64,000 bases of DNA from Calothrix sp. NIES-3974 (GTDB lineage Bacteria > Cyanobacteriota > Cyanobacteriia > Cyanobacteriales > Nostocaceae), in NCBI RefSeq assembly GCF_002368395.1, contig NZ_AP018254.1, positions 620,001-684,000 on the forward strand, in the 5' to 3' direction. Below the pieces are notes generated by a model. It searched no databases. It saw only the letters and a program-made list of their open reading frames with translations, and was not told the DNA's origin. The first letter of the stretch is position 1; every line of letters begins with the position of its first letter. Positions 1 to 8,758 of the stretch are shown here, piece after piece. The translations under genes and the position numbers were made by a program.

Positions 1-12
1 CTTGTCCTATGT

Positions 13-107
13 TATTGAGTTTACGCTAATGGTCGCTACATATTAGGATCTATAACCGTTGATGATTCTAGTTGTATTGATTTCAAAGTACAAGAAAATC
101 AATATTA
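13..107 (+). repeat. MITE-like dispersed repeat, diverged copy
   Basis: Diverged member of a ~92-bp family also found at 8314-8511, 34070-34140 (inverted), 36707-36800 and 37223-37314. Shared cores are TTTACGCTAATG near the left end, AACCGTTGATTATT in the middle and AAAGTACAAGAGAAT near the right end. Better copies begin ATATCG and end CGATAT. The rest of 1-384 holds no gene I can support; it is the AT-rich upstream region of the gene starting at 385. Confidence 0.7.
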
Positions 108-384
108 ACTCCATCTAAGTAGGGAGTTTGCGGAGCGCTATATCACTATTTTTTTGAGATTTAGAGACATTTTTCTAGTTTTTGGCTGATTTTAACTGTT
201 AAAAACAGGGGAAATGTATTGTGGCTACGGAGATTTTGGGGTCGAAAATCTATACAATAATATTCTATTTTCTATGATTTTCTATTCCGTATTAGTCATT
301 TTCATCCTTGACAGCTATTAATATCCTCAACTTGACTTCTGTCGATTATATCCTTTGTCAGTCATTTTATCCAGGGAATTAGTG

Positions 385-1683
385 ATGCAAACAATACTTG
401 ATCCGCAAACACAAAACTACCACCAAGATTCACAACTCAAGGATTTGTCTGACTGGAAAATCAATGTGGATGTGAAACTTCCTAGTGAGACTTTAGCGCA
501 AATATTTCAGCAGGAACCCCTAATACCGGGGATAATTCTCACGTCCAATGATCAATACCTGGGGATGATATCGCGACGGGTGTTTTTTGAATTTATGAGT
601 CGCAAGTATAGTTTAGGGTTGTTTGCGGATAAAGCGATCGCAAATCTCTATAATTTCCTCAAGCCAGAAATTTTAGTTATCCCTGATACAACTTTAATTA
701 CCACAGCAACCCAAATGGCTTTGGAACGTTCTCCCCAACTTGTTTACGAACCTATTGTTGTTGCTGTCACCAATGGAAAAACAGGTGTTATCAGTGTTCA
801 GCAGTTGTTGCTAGCACACTCAAAAATTCATGAACAGACTTTATTACAATTGGAAACAATTCGCCAACAATCGCAACATCGAGCCGAAAGTTTACAAAAG
901 TTACAACAAAGTTATGCATTAACTATGCATCAACAAATTCAGCAAACGGTAGATCGGTTTGCTCTGGGTATCACCCAAGAAATCAAAAACCCGACAAATG
1001 CGATCGCTGCTTCTTTTTTACGCAGTTCCCGCTCTAGTGATGATTTGCTCTATCTCGTCAATTTATACCAAAAAAGTTATCCCCAAGCTCCTGCAAATAT
1101 TCAAACGGCTTTACATCGAATTAATCTTGAGAAGTTAACCCATGATTTACATAAGGTTACGAACTCTGCTAAGTTGAATATTAAGGCTTTGCAAAACAGT
1201 TTATATTTGCTGGAAAATTTCTGTTTTGCTAGCGATATGGATGGGAAACTAGTTGATATTCATGATTTATTAGAGGGGATTTTAAATCTATTTCAATCTC
1301 AATTCAAAAGCCATCATATTCAGATTGTCAAACAATACATCAGTGATTTACCTCTACAAATTTATGCCAGGTATATTCACTACGCTTTATTTTATCTGTT
1401 TGAATATATGATTGACCATTTCAATGCTCAAGAAATAGATGAAAAAATTATCAAAGTGAACACTCAACAGTTAGAATCAACAAAAATTAACATCCAAATC
1501 ACTTATCAATTTCCGGAAAAATTACCCCATGCACATATCTCAGCCAATTCAGCTACGGATGACTTAAAATTGATGATGGTTAATTACATTATCTGTGAAC
1601 AAAATCACGGCAGCTTTCAGCAGCATACTTTAGATAATCAAGTTCAAGAATATATAATCTCCCTTGGAAATGGCGATAATTAA
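385..1683 (+). CDS. degenerate histidine-kinase-like signalling protein
   Basis: About 432 residues. The N-terminal ~150 residues look like a CBS/GGDEF-associated sensory region. A Gln-rich helical linker follows, and then a segment (about residues 192-208) resembling a HisKA dimerisation helix. There the usual H-E-I-K-N-P box reads Q-E-I-K-N-P, so the phospho-accepting His is replaced by Gln (about residue 198). I see no clear N, G1 or G2 ATP-binding boxes in the C-terminal ~200 residues. By inference it is a non-catalytic sensor, a scaffold, or a decayed kinase. An in-frame TTG at 355 would add ten residues; the ATG at 385 is preferred because an AGGGAA-like ribosome site precedes it. No partner response regulator is adjacent. 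Confidence 0.7.
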   Translation: MQTILDPQTQNYHQDSQLKDLSDWKINVDVKLPSETLAQIFQQEPLIPGIILTSNDQYLGMISRRVFFEFMSRKYSLGLFADKAIANLYNFLKPEILVIPDTTLITTATQMALERSPQLVYEPIVVAVTNGKTGVISVQQLLLAHSKIHEQTLLQLETIRQQSQHRAESLQKLQQSYALTMHQQIQQTVDRFALGITQEIKNPTNAIAASFLRSSRSSDDLLYLVNLYQKSYPQAPANIQTALHRINLEKLTHDLHKVTNSAKLNIKALQNSLYLLENFCFASDMDGKLVDIHDLLEGILNLFQSQFKSHHIQIVKQYISDLPLQIYARYIHYALFYLFEYMIDHFNAQEIDEKIIKVNTQQLESTKINIQITYQFPEKLPHAHISANSATDDLKLMMVNYIICEQNHGSFQQHTLDNQVQEYIISLGNGDN

Positions 1684-1802
1684 AAAGGAGACAGGAGACA
1701 GAACACAGGATACATTAGACATCCTCAATGAATAGGCAGACACCCAGAGAAGCATCTCAATAGCTCATTCCTACTCCTTACTCCCTACTCCCTATTTTCC
1801 AA

Positions 1803-2912
1803 CTAGAAAGTCACTACACTGCGAATTGACTCACCCCGATGCATTAATTCAAAAGCATCATTGATTTTTTCAATAGGCATTACATGGGTAATCAAATCAT
1901 CGATATTGATTTTCCCATCCATATACCAATCTACAATCTTCGGTACATCAGTTCGTCCCCTCGCTCCTCCAAATGCAGTTCCTTTCCAAACTCTTCCCGT
2001 TACCAATTGGAAAGGACGGGTGCGAATTTCTTCTCCAGCACCTGCTACCCCAATAATTACACTTACACCCCAACCCTTATGACAACATTCTAGGGCTTGA
2101 CGCATCACATTCACGTTACCAATACATTCAAAGCTGTAATCTGCACCCCCCTTGGTTAAATCTACCAGGTAGGAAACAATGTCTGTGTCCAATTCGCGGG
2201 GATTAACAAAATGGGTCATGCCAAATTTTTCGGCGATCGCTTGTTTCTCTGGATTAATATCTACCCCAATAATCATGTTCGCACCCACCATTCGGGATGC
2301 TTGAATCACATTTAAACCAATTCCCCCTAACCCAAATACCACTACATTCGCACCCGGTTCGACTTTTGCTGTGTTAATCACTGCTCCAATCCCGGTGGTT
2401 ACACCGCAACCGATATAACAAACCTTATCAAAGGGTGCATCTTCACGAATTTTAGCTAAAGCAATTTCCGGCACTACTGTATAATTGGAAAAGGTGGAAG
2501 TACCCATATAATGGAAGAGTGGTGTGCCATCAATGGAAAACCGACTTGTGCCATCTGGCATTACTCCCCGTCCCTGGGTGACTCGTATTGCTTGACATAA
2601 ATTGGTTTTTTGACTCAGACAGTATTCACACTGGCGACATTCGGGAATATATAGGGGAATTACATGGTCTCCTGGTTGCAAACTGGTGACTCCATCACCG
2701 ACTTCAACCACAACTCCTGCACCTTCGTGTCCCAGTACTGCTGGAAACAAACCTTCTGGGTCTTTACCCGAAAGTGTATACGCATCGGTGTGACAAACCC
2801 CACTGGCTTTAATTTCTACTAGTACTTCCCCTGCTAACGGTGGAGCTAGGTCTACAGTTTCAATCGTTAAAGGTTGACCGGCTTGATGGGCAACTGCGGC
2901 TTTGACTTTCAC
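1803..2912 (-). CDS. frmA: S-(hydroxymethyl)glutathione dehydrogenase / class III alcohol dehydrogenase
   Basis: Zinc-dependent medium-chain dehydrogenase of 369 residues, the normal family length. It oxidises S-hydroxymethylglutathione (formaldehyde plus glutathione) with NAD and can also reduce S-nitrosoglutathione. Visible motifs are the catalytic-zinc start GVCHTDAYT (about residues 38-46), GHEGAGVV, the structural-zinc cluster [15 protein letters not shown] (four Cys, about residues 92-106) and the Rossmann motif GLGGIGLN (about residue 194). The start is GTG at 2912 with GGAG ten bases upstream. It is cytosolic and monocistronic. The minus-strand RNA and terminator at 2998-3310 lie immediately upstream, so read-through from that RNA could in principle reach it. 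Confidence 0.95.
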   Translation of the reverse strand: MKVKAAVAHQAGQPLTIETVDLAPPLAGEVLVEIKASGVCHTDAYTLSGKDPEGLFPAVLGHEGAGVVVEVGDGVTSLQPGDHVIPLYIPECRQCEYCLSQKTNLCQAIRVTQGRGVMPDGTSRFSIDGTPLFHYMGTSTFSNYTVVPEIALAKIREDAPFDKVCYIGCGVTTGIGAVINTAKVEPGANVVVFGLGGIGLNVIQASRMVGANMIIGVDINPEKQAIAEKFGMTHFVNPRELDTDIVSYLVDLTKGGADYSFECIGNVNVMRQALECCHKGWGVSVIIGVAGAGEEIRTRPFQLVTGRVWKGTAFGGARGRTDVPKIVDWYMDGKINIDDLITHVMPIEKINDAFELMHRGESIRSVVTF

Positions 2913-2997
2913 TTTCTGCTCTCCTAACCAGTATTGTCGGCACTCAAGATGATAAACTGGTTTGGCGCAGGTTTGCGGATTTTTAAGAATTTTCTCT

Positions 2998-3057
2998 CTT
3001 AAAAACTATAAAACTATCCGCTCCTAGTTTAGATCAGATGACCTAAAATAGGAGCGG
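2998..3057 (-). terminator. intrinsic terminator of the minus-strand RNA
   Basis: On the minus strand CCGCTCCTA pairs with TAGGAGCGG and the inner TTTAG pairs with CTAAA (stem 3018-3057). The tract ATAGTTTTTATAGTTTTT follows. The stem is long and GC-rich at its base. The plus strand has no T-run after the stem, so the orientation is minus. Confidence 0.8.
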
Positions 3058-3309
3058 TCTAGTTGGGTCTTCAAGGTTGTAACCAGACTGCCGGAAGGAA
3101 CCCCTGGCTAATCTTAGTGTGATGAAAGAAATTTAGTTCCTTCAAACTACTAAAACTAACCTAAGCGAGAACAGCCCCGGCACACAGCCGGCTAACTACA
3201 ACCTGATGACCCATGCGTTTACTACTTTCTATCATGGGCATCACCTCCTTGTTGCCTAAACGGTCTTAGTCTCAAAGGGGAGAGTTGTAAACTCTAGGTT
3301 TTTAACCTC
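3000..3309 (-). ncRNA. candidate ~300-nt structured RNA (unassigned family)
   Basis: The minus strand carries a plausible promoter: TTTCCA at 3339-3344, a 17-bp spacer, and an extended -10 TGC-TATATT at 3316-3324. A terminator ends at about 2998. Between them are several complementary segments: GATGCCCATG with CATGGGTCATC; CCGGC-TGTGT-GCCGG; the long-range pair GGTTGTA with TACAACC; and GAAGGAAC with GTTCCTTC. I could not match it to SRP, 6S, tmRNA, RNase P or a riboswitch I know. The only local resemblance is a CCGGAAGGAA stretch like the SRP loop, and that lies on the other strand. It could be an independent small RNA, a dual-function mRNA (see 3161-3235), or a leader of frmA. Confidence 0.55.
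3161..3235 (-). CDS. possible 24-residue small protein inside the structured RNA
   Basis: The reading frame encodes 24 residues starting MIESSKRMGH and ending LCAGAVLA. Its ATG is preceded at an 8-nt spacing by AAGGAGGTGA (3241-3250), a full complement to the 3' end of 16S rRNA and the strongest ribosome site I noticed in the window. The start codon sits in a predicted stem (CCCATG/CATGGG), so translation may be structure-controlled. The peptide has no motif I recognise. The Shine-Dalgarno match could instead be a structural coincidence of the RNA. Confidence 0.35.
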   Translation of the reverse strand: MIESSKRMGHQVVVSRLCAGAVLA

Positions 3310-3597
3310 TTTCACAATATAGCATGAGTGATTAAAGTTGGAAAGGGATCAAGTTAAAGATTGAGGACGTGGGATTTACTCCCTGCTTCCTTCTATGACG
3401 GTTGTAAATATTGCACATCTATACGGAAATTGGGAATTTCTGAAAAAAATCGGGTAAAGTCTGATTGGAAAACAATTCGAGAGCAGTTAAACAGGTTGTC
3501 CATTGGTTGGCAAAATCGATTTGACCCATGATTATAGATACATCGGTGTTCCAGTCGGAAATCCGTCACTCGCTGGGGGAACATACCCATCAGAAAA

Positions 3598-4296
3598 ATG
3601 TCTAAATGGGTAGGGATGTTTCAAAAACCAGTACGATCTATGAGTCAATCGATTGCTGTATCCTGGTCAACAGCTGTACCCAGGAATGTGGAACCATCGG
3701 TGCAAGTTGACAAACTCACAAACCACGATTTGATATTGCGCTGTCAAGAGGGGCTGCGTCCTGATTGCGCTGCTTTTGCGGAGTTAATGCGCCGTTACCA
3801 AACTCATGTTGAGCGAGTTTTATACCATCTGGCTCCAGATTGGGCTGACCGTGCTGACATGGCTCAAGAGGTTTGGATTCGCGTATTTCGCAATATCAGT
3901 AAGTTACAAGAACCTGGTAAATTCCAAGGTTGGTTGAGTCGAATTGCTACCAACTTGTTCTATGACGAACTGCGCAAACGTAAGCGCGTTGTTAGTCCCT
4001 TGTCTTTGGATGCTCCCCGCTCAATGGATGATGGGGAGATGGATTGGGAAATTGCTGGGGATACTCCAGGACCAGAGGAAGAACTGACCACACGGGAATT
4101 TTACGAGCAACTGCGTGAGGCGATCGCTGATTTACCGGAAGTTTTCCGTACTACTATTGTACTACGAGAAATTGAAGGGATGGCCTACGAAGAAATTGCA
4201 GAAATTACAGGTGTCTCGCTAGGTACGGTTAAATCAAGAATTGCCAGAGCGCGATCGCGTTTACAATCGCAATTACAAAATTATCTTGATGCTTAA
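3598..4296 (+). CDS. sigG: ECF-family RNA polymerase sigma factor, SigG type
   Basis: 232 residues with the two-domain ECF layout. Region 2 (about 60-130) has the segment DMAQEVWIRVFRNI, typical of the -10-recognition helix, followed by KFQGWLSRIATNLFYDELRKRKR. Region 4 (about 165-225) has the helix-turn-helix core EGMAYEEIAEITGVSLGTVKSR. The N-terminal ~40 residues are a non-conserved extension, so a downstream start (for example the ATG at about 3640) is possible. The gene lies 133 bases upstream of an anti-sigma gene in the same orientation, the classic ECF arrangement and the one seen for cyanobacterial sigG. It probably directs an envelope or oxidative-stress regulon; that is inferred from the family. 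Confidence 0.9.
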   Translation: MSKWVGMFQKPVRSMSQSIAVSWSTAVPRNVEPSVQVDKLTNHDLILRCQEGLRPDCAAFAELMRRYQTHVERVLYHLAPDWADRADMAQEVWIRVFRNISKLQEPGKFQGWLSRIATNLFYDELRKRKRVVSPLSLDAPRSMDDGEMDWEIAGDTPGPEEELTTREFYEQLREAIADLPEVFRTTIVLREIEGMAYEEIAEITGVSLGTVKSRIARARSRLQSQLQNYLDA

Positions 4297-4429
4297 AATT
4301 TACCATCAATAATAAAGCAGCATAAAAATAATTAACGTGAGTGCTTCTGCCACGCTCTCAACAATCAACAATCAAACTCACGCTTTGCCCCCTGTGTTTA
4401 CCCGTGAATCAATTGGTAATAATGTTAAG

Positions 4430-5020
4430 ATGAATACTAACTCCAACTTGAATGAACATTCTCACTTGTCACCGCGACAAGGGAAGAATGGAATGCATAC
4501 CAAGAACCAAACGGGTGGTTTTGATATGGAAAAGCGCGATCGCTTCGAGTTATTAAGTGCGTATTTAGACGGGGAAGTGACGGCCAGTGAGCGCCAACAG
4601 GTGCAAGCTTGGTTGGATCACGACCCAGAGATGAAGCAATTATACAGAAGATTATTAAGGTTGCGGCAAGGGGTACGGACACTTCCTGTTCCGACACCTT
4701 CCCAACCTGTGGAAGAAACGGTACAACGGGTACTCAAGAGGGTGAAACGACGTGGACGGCTAACACTTCTATTTGGTGGAGCTGCGATCGCGGCTTGTGC
4801 GCTAGGGGGTATAGGGTTATTTAATGGTAACGGCTCTGGTACACCCCAGTTAGCCCATGAACCCCTAGAACAAGCCCAAACGTATCAGAAACCATCAGCT
4901 CCGTTGATGGTGGCTCTTAATGACCCTATTTTCCCGATTCCCAAAACCCATAATTCATCTCCTGAATCCGATCAAATCGATGTGAATTTGGATGATAATG
5001 TAGATCGAGAGATTAATTAG
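4430..5020 (+). CDS. anti-sigma factor (SigG antagonist), membrane-anchored
   Basis: About 196 residues from the chosen ATG. The conserved anti-sigma domain begins KRDRFELLSAYLDGEVTASE and runs about 50 residues. It lacks the H-x3-C-x2-C zinc ligands, so this is the zinc-free class. One transmembrane helix follows (LTLLFGGAAIAACALGGIG) and then a polar Pro-rich tail. The topology places the sigma-binding domain in the cytoplasm. It lies directly downstream of sigG, so co-transcription and sequestration of SigG are likely. The start is uncertain: GTG at 4337 and ATGs at 4430, 4493 and 4526 are all in frame. Confidence 0.85.
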   Translation: MNTNSNLNEHSHLSPRQGKNGMHTKNQTGGFDMEKRDRFELLSAYLDGEVTASERQQVQAWLDHDPEMKQLYRRLLRLRQGVRTLPVPTPSQPVEETVQRVLKRVKRRGRLTLLFGGAAIAACALGGIGLFNGNGSGTPQLAHEPLEQAQTYQKPSAPLMVALNDPIFPIPKTHNSSPESDQIDVNLDDNVDREIN

Positions 5021-5121
5021 GTTCTGGTTCGAGTGTGGTGTGCAATTAATTTTATTTGTTGTGTTTGTTATCTTTAAATTAAATTGTTTACATCAGGGGC
5101 TAAACTGTTTCTCATAGTTTT

Positions 5122-5586
5122 TTATTGTAATTTTGACTCATTTATTTCAAGGGTTAAATTGCAACCTGACCACCAGCCGTCTGGAAGTAATTGTCCACCG
5201 AGTTGTTGAATTTTGTGGTCATCCATGATATAAGCCCAGGCATAGCCCAGTGACTGTAAATCTTTTGGTCGTTTGGGAGATGTTGGGTATCGGAAAACTT
5301 CTATTTGGTGACGATTGTACAAATTATTTTCTGGTGGAGCCGAGGGATAATAATCTTCTAATTCGTCTAAATGAATTAGAATGGTAGGGTCAGCAAATTC
5401 GTAGATATAGCCATGTACAGGAGTTTCACCCCAAGTCATTGCTGGGTATCCTGCGGGTAAAGCATAGAGAGTACCGAACGTAAATGCACGTTCGGTGTTG
5501 ATTATTTGGGCTGCACAATAGCCTTGATAGTTTGCTTCCCCCGGTTTGAGTGTTCCGTAAACGAAAACTCTGAGTTTTTCCAGCAT
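5122..5586 (-). CDS. gamma-glutamylcyclotransferase family protein (AIG2-like)
   Basis: 154 residues with the family signature FVYGTLKPGEANY at the N-terminus (glycine-rich substrate loop) and the later LDELEDYYP segment, which carries the acidic residue expected as catalytic Glu. Members release 5-oxoproline from gamma-glutamyl amines or dipeptides, but the specificity of this small bacterial subgroup is not established. It is likely cytosolic: no signal peptide or membrane segment is present. It is convergent with the sigG/anti-sigma pair and is not in an obvious operon. Confidence 0.85.
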   Translation of the reverse strand: MLEKLRVFVYGTLKPGEANYQGYCAAQIINTERAFTFGTLYALPAGYPAMTWGETPVHGYIYEFADPTILIHLDELEDYYPSAPPENNLYNRHQIEVFRYPTSPKRPKDLQSLGYAWAYIMDDHKIQQLGGQLLPDGWWSGCNLTLEINESKLQ

Positions 5587-5783
5587 TTAATTAATGACTT
5601 GAATCTGACTCTAATTATCGGTGAGTGACACGGCAGTCCCTAGCATACCACACATACTATATCCAAGTTTCCCACACCCGACACTAATAAATGTGCCAGT
5701 TGTTTCAGTCCTACATATGCTTTTCACCCAAAAAAAACGAACATATTAGCGTGGAAAGTATAGTAGTATTTTTCGGAATATCC

Positions 5784-5975
5784 TCAACCTTTCTGACGAC
5801 GATGTTGTTGTAAGAGGGCAGAGAACTGTTCCGCATCCACCTCACCATAAACCTGCTTTTGGGGTTGAGCGTCAATACGATCCATTAATTCTTGAAATGC
5901 AGTTTGGTCATGGCGATGTTCAAGAACATATTTTTTCAGTTCACCCATTGTCATGGTTTTGAAGTTCACTTTCAT
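5784..5975 (-). CDS. DUF6887-like small protein
   Basis: 63 residues beginning MKVNFKTMTMGELKKYVLEH, which matches what I recall of the cyanobacterial DUF6887 family (helical, with an LKxYVLEHR core). The C-terminus is charged and Gln-rich. The ATG at 5975 is chosen because it starts the conserved core; an in-frame ATG at 6011 would add 12 residues of poor character. It overlaps the preceding gene by 35 bases, so translation is probably coupled. Function is unknown. Confidence 0.75.
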   Translation of the reverse strand: MKVNFKTMTMGELKKYVLEHRHDQTAFQELMDRIDAQPQKQVYGEVDAEQFSALLQQHRRQKG

Positions 5976-6147
5976 CCACAAACCTCCAATCTCCGTTCGG
6001 ATATATCTCAATCAAAATTTCCTCTCCTGTGATCAGGATGACATTGCCAGTTCTTTCATCTAAACGTACTATTTCCACAGGAACATACATGCTGGTGAGA
6101 TTTTGGCAAAGTTGGAAGCATCGAAACGCCTGCTGAGTAGTTGGCAA
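5941..6147 (-). CDS. DUF6888-like small protein
   Basis: 68 residues. The pattern CFQLCQNLTSMYVPVEIVRLD, followed by VILITGEEILIEIYPNGDWRFV, matches the cyanobacterial DUF6888 family as I remember it, which is normally encoded next to DUF6887. It has an all-beta-like C-terminal half. The overlapping two-gene layout resembles toxin-antitoxin modules, but nothing in the sequence proves that role. Confidence 0.75.
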   Translation of the reverse strand: MPTTQQAFRCFQLCQNLTSMYVPVEIVRLDERTGNVILITGEEILIEIYPNGDWRFVDESELQNHDNG

Positions 6148-6227
6148 TGATTACACCTTCCTCTTAACTATAGCCCAATCATAGAAATTAATGATTTAGC
6201 GATCGCTCTTGAACGTCAAGTAGGAAC

Positions 6228-7007
6228 TTAAACATATCTAGTCATTTGGATGCGGTAGCGTTCTTTTTTGGTAACTGCAATCTCACCAATTTCCAATCGA
6301 CCCTTACCACGAATAGCAATTAAATCACCGCTTTTAAGTTGGGATGAGGGTTGGGTGACTTCCTTCCAGTTAACCCGGACATCTCCACCATCGATTAAGT
6401 CTACCATTTTGCTGCGGGACATGCCAAAACCAGCAGAAGCGATCGCATCTAAGCGTAATGACGCTTCAACGGTGGTAATTTCCTTCGTTTTCGGTTCGCG
6501 GATTTTGATTTCGCTGATGTCGATGGGTCGAACTTGAACAGGAACAGAACGAACTTGCTTGAGATTCATTTCTAAAAAAGGAGCGAGTTCGGGAACAACG
6601 ATTACCTGCGCACCCCGTTCCCCCAGGACAATGATATCCCCTGTTTTCTCCCTAACTATTCCCGTTCCTAAAATTGCTCCTAAAAAATCCCGATGGGATG
6701 CGGTGTCAAACAAAAAATTTCCAGCTATATCTAAGGCTGTTAACTCCACTTGGGATGGATCGAGGGGAATTTCTGCACGCGCGATCGCCATCCGTTTCCG
6801 TTCTGCTTGGGGATAACCACCCCATGCGACTAATTGTATTTCCACCAGACGGCTAAATGCGGTTTGAATTTCCATCTGTTCCGGGGGGGATAGAAAATCA
6901 GTGGGGACGATTTCCCAGGTTTTGATGGCTTGTTCGGCTAAATCAATAACCCTCGCAACAGTTTCGCGATTTTCTACACCCTTGAGTAATTCATCCCGTG
7001 GCAACAT
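6228..7007 (-). CDS. photosystem II S4 domain protein
   Basis: 259 residues from the ATG at 7007; an upstream TTG at 7028 is less likely. The N-terminal ~170 residues are the YlmH-like domain found in this cyanobacterial and plastid family. The C-terminal ~65 residues form an S4 RNA-binding domain with the core LDAIASAGFGMSRSKMVDLI and VNWKEVTQPS. The family name comes from association with photosystem II assembly or repair; the C-terminal S4 fold implies RNA binding. It is cytosolic or stromal-side, with no membrane segment. Single gene. Confidence 0.9.
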   Translation of the reverse strand: MLPRDELLKGVENRETVARVIDLAEQAIKTWEIVPTDFLSPPEQMEIQTAFSRLVEIQLVAWGGYPQAERKRMAIARAEIPLDPSQVELTALDIAGNFLFDTASHRDFLGAILGTGIVREKTGDIIVLGERGAQVIVVPELAPFLEMNLKQVRSVPVQVRPIDISEIKIREPKTKEITTVEASLRLDAIASAGFGMSRSKMVDLIDGGDVRVNWKEVTQPSSQLKSGDLIAIRGKGRLEIGEIAVTKKERYRIQMTRYV

Positions 7008-7280
7008 GTTTATCTGTTGATGATACAAAATGATAAAAATATCAAATATATTCTACCTGCATTTGGAGTAAATCTCTCAAACTGAGAGGGAAGAGAAAAT
7101 GGGGAGTAGAAAGAAAATTAATCCCAATTTCATCTGAAAATGCATACAAATAACCCTACCTCACTCGTAAGGAGGGGGAACAGAAATCCAGTTTCCTCCC
7201 CGAGCTTAAGTAAAAGTACTCTGCGAGAAGACGCTTCGCGTTTAGAGGGTGGGGTAGAATTCTATGCGATATCACAAATA

Positions 7281-8296
7281 CAGCACTTTCGAGGTAAATG
7301 AGGTACACTTGTTATTAGTGCATCAAAAATTAAAATGAAACCCTACTCAATCGATTTACGAGAAAAAATAGTAAGTGCTTACGAAAAGGGTGATACATCA
7401 ATTCGAGGAGTAGCTGTGCAGTTTGGTATAGCAAAAAGCTATGTGCAGAAGCTAATCAGGCAAAAAAGATTGGAAGGGCATCTAGAACCCAAAAAGCAAG
7501 GTGGAGCAATGAAGGGTAAGCTAGATGATTACGGTAGCGAATTAGCAGAAATGGTTCAAAGTTACCCGGATTTAACTTTATTGGAATATTGCGAGTATTT
7601 TGGAGAAAAATATAACATTTGGGTGTGTGCAAGTGTGATGTGTTGTGCATTGCAAAAACAAGAATTAACTCGAAAAAAAAGACTTTACGTAGCAGCCAAG
7701 CGAAAACAGAAAGAGTCCAAAAACTGAGATTAGAATATTGGGAGAAAGTAAAACACATAGACCCAGAAAACCTTGTGTTTATAGACGAAATGGGTGTTTT
7801 GCTTGGTTTGACTAGAACTCATGCTCGAAGCGATCGCGGGAGTAGAGCTTATGATTTTAAACCATATTACCGAGGTGCAAAAATAAGTGTAATTGGAGGA
7901 ATTAGCTTCAAAAAAGTCTTAGCTGTGATGACTTTAAATGGCTCAATGAATGGAGAAGCTTATAAAGTTTTTGTAGAGCATTTTTTACTTCCACAATTAT
8001 GGGTTGGTGCAGTCGTTGTAATGGATAATCTGCCAGCACATAAAGTCGAAGAGATTAAGCCTTTGATTGAATCTGTAGGAGCAAGTGTTCTTTATCTATC
8101 TCCTTATTCCCCTGAATTTAATCCAATTGAACATTGGTGGTCACAATTAAAAGCGTTCTTAAAACAGTTTTCTCCTAAAAGTGCATCTGTAGTTGATGGT
8201 TTAATTAAAATTGCACTGACATTAGTTGATCCAAAGCATCTAAAAAATTGGTTTACTAATTGTTGCTACTGTACCTCATAAACCTCGAATCTGCTG
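7281..8296 (+). mobile_element. IS630-family insertion sequence, copy 1
   Basis: 1016-bp element flanked by the TA dinucleotide target duplication (7279-7280 and 8297-8298) typical of IS630/Tc1-mariner. Its imperfect terminal inverted repeats begin CAGCA(C/G) and share TTCGAGGT and ATGAGGTAC across ~27 bp. An inverted copy with the same length and transposase lies at 37954-38969. The lack of decay suggests recent activity. Confidence 0.95.
7335..8281 (+). CDS. IS630 family transposase, expressed by -1 frameshift
   Basis: Two overlapping frames make one transposase. Frame A (7335-7727) has the N-terminal helix-turn-helix (IRGVAVQFGIAKSYVQKL). Frame B (7619-8281) has the DDE catalytic core: Asp in FIDEMGV, Asp in VVMDNLPAHK, and Glu in YSPEFNPIEHWWSQLK. 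They join at eight consecutive A residues (7673-7680), which present the slippery heptamer A AAA AAA in frame A; a -1 slip yields a continuous ~315-residue protein. Both copies in the window keep the same A-run, so programmed frameshifting rather than decay is the likely explanation. Confidence 0.93.
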
Positions 8297-8313
8297 TATT
8301 TAGTATCAGCTGT

Positions 8314-8511
8314 GATATCGTTTACGCTGATGCTTGCTACACATTACCTGGATTTTGAGCGAGTAAGTCGTAAACCTTGAGTAACGAATTCATTTTCCTT
8401 CTACTCCCTACTCTCTGTGAGTTTTAGGGTTTTGTGGGAAATGCGGGATTAGGGGCTATAACCGTTGATTATCTAGTTTAATTTATTTAAAAGTACAAGA
8501 GAATTGATATT
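8314..8511 (+). repeat. MITE-like repeat copy with a nested insertion
   Basis: The copy begins at 8314 and is interrupted after about 8350 by ~100 bp of another dispersed repeat (one that contains TTACTC/TACTCCC motifs and resembles 34020-34070 and 60410-60530). It resumes at about 8453 and ends GAGAATTGATAT. It lies immediately beside the IS630 element. The remainder of 8512-9406 holds repeat B (next entry), AT-rich sequence and no gene I can support. Confidence 0.65.
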
Positions 8512-8758
8512 ACTCAATGCTTACCATTGTTACCATTTACCTGTGAGAAATGCAGAATTACACTGGTTAGGTTGAATAATGTAGCACCGCAGGATAATCC
8601 AACATTTGCAATAAGTTTTCGGTATCTTGAAGAGGGAAATTAATCATCAGTATTATTATTATCAGAAAGCAAGTAAAAACCCCAGTGTCGTTTCTAGCAA
8701 ACTATCTTGATTTGTCATTCCCATAGTAAGCATTTGATCTAATGATACTTGAATCTGC

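Noticed and set aside
3070-3110. SRP RNA-like motif CCGGAAGGAA on the plus strand
   Set aside because: Only the tetraloop-proximal ten bases match. The internal-loop residues that SRP RNA needs after it (GCAG type) are absent (CCCC), and the promoter and terminator signals favour the minus strand.
3236-3250. 16S rRNA 3'-end-like sequence CATCACCTCCTT on the plus strand
   Set aside because: It is simply the complement of the strong Shine-Dalgarno on the minus strand; no other 16S sequence surrounds it.
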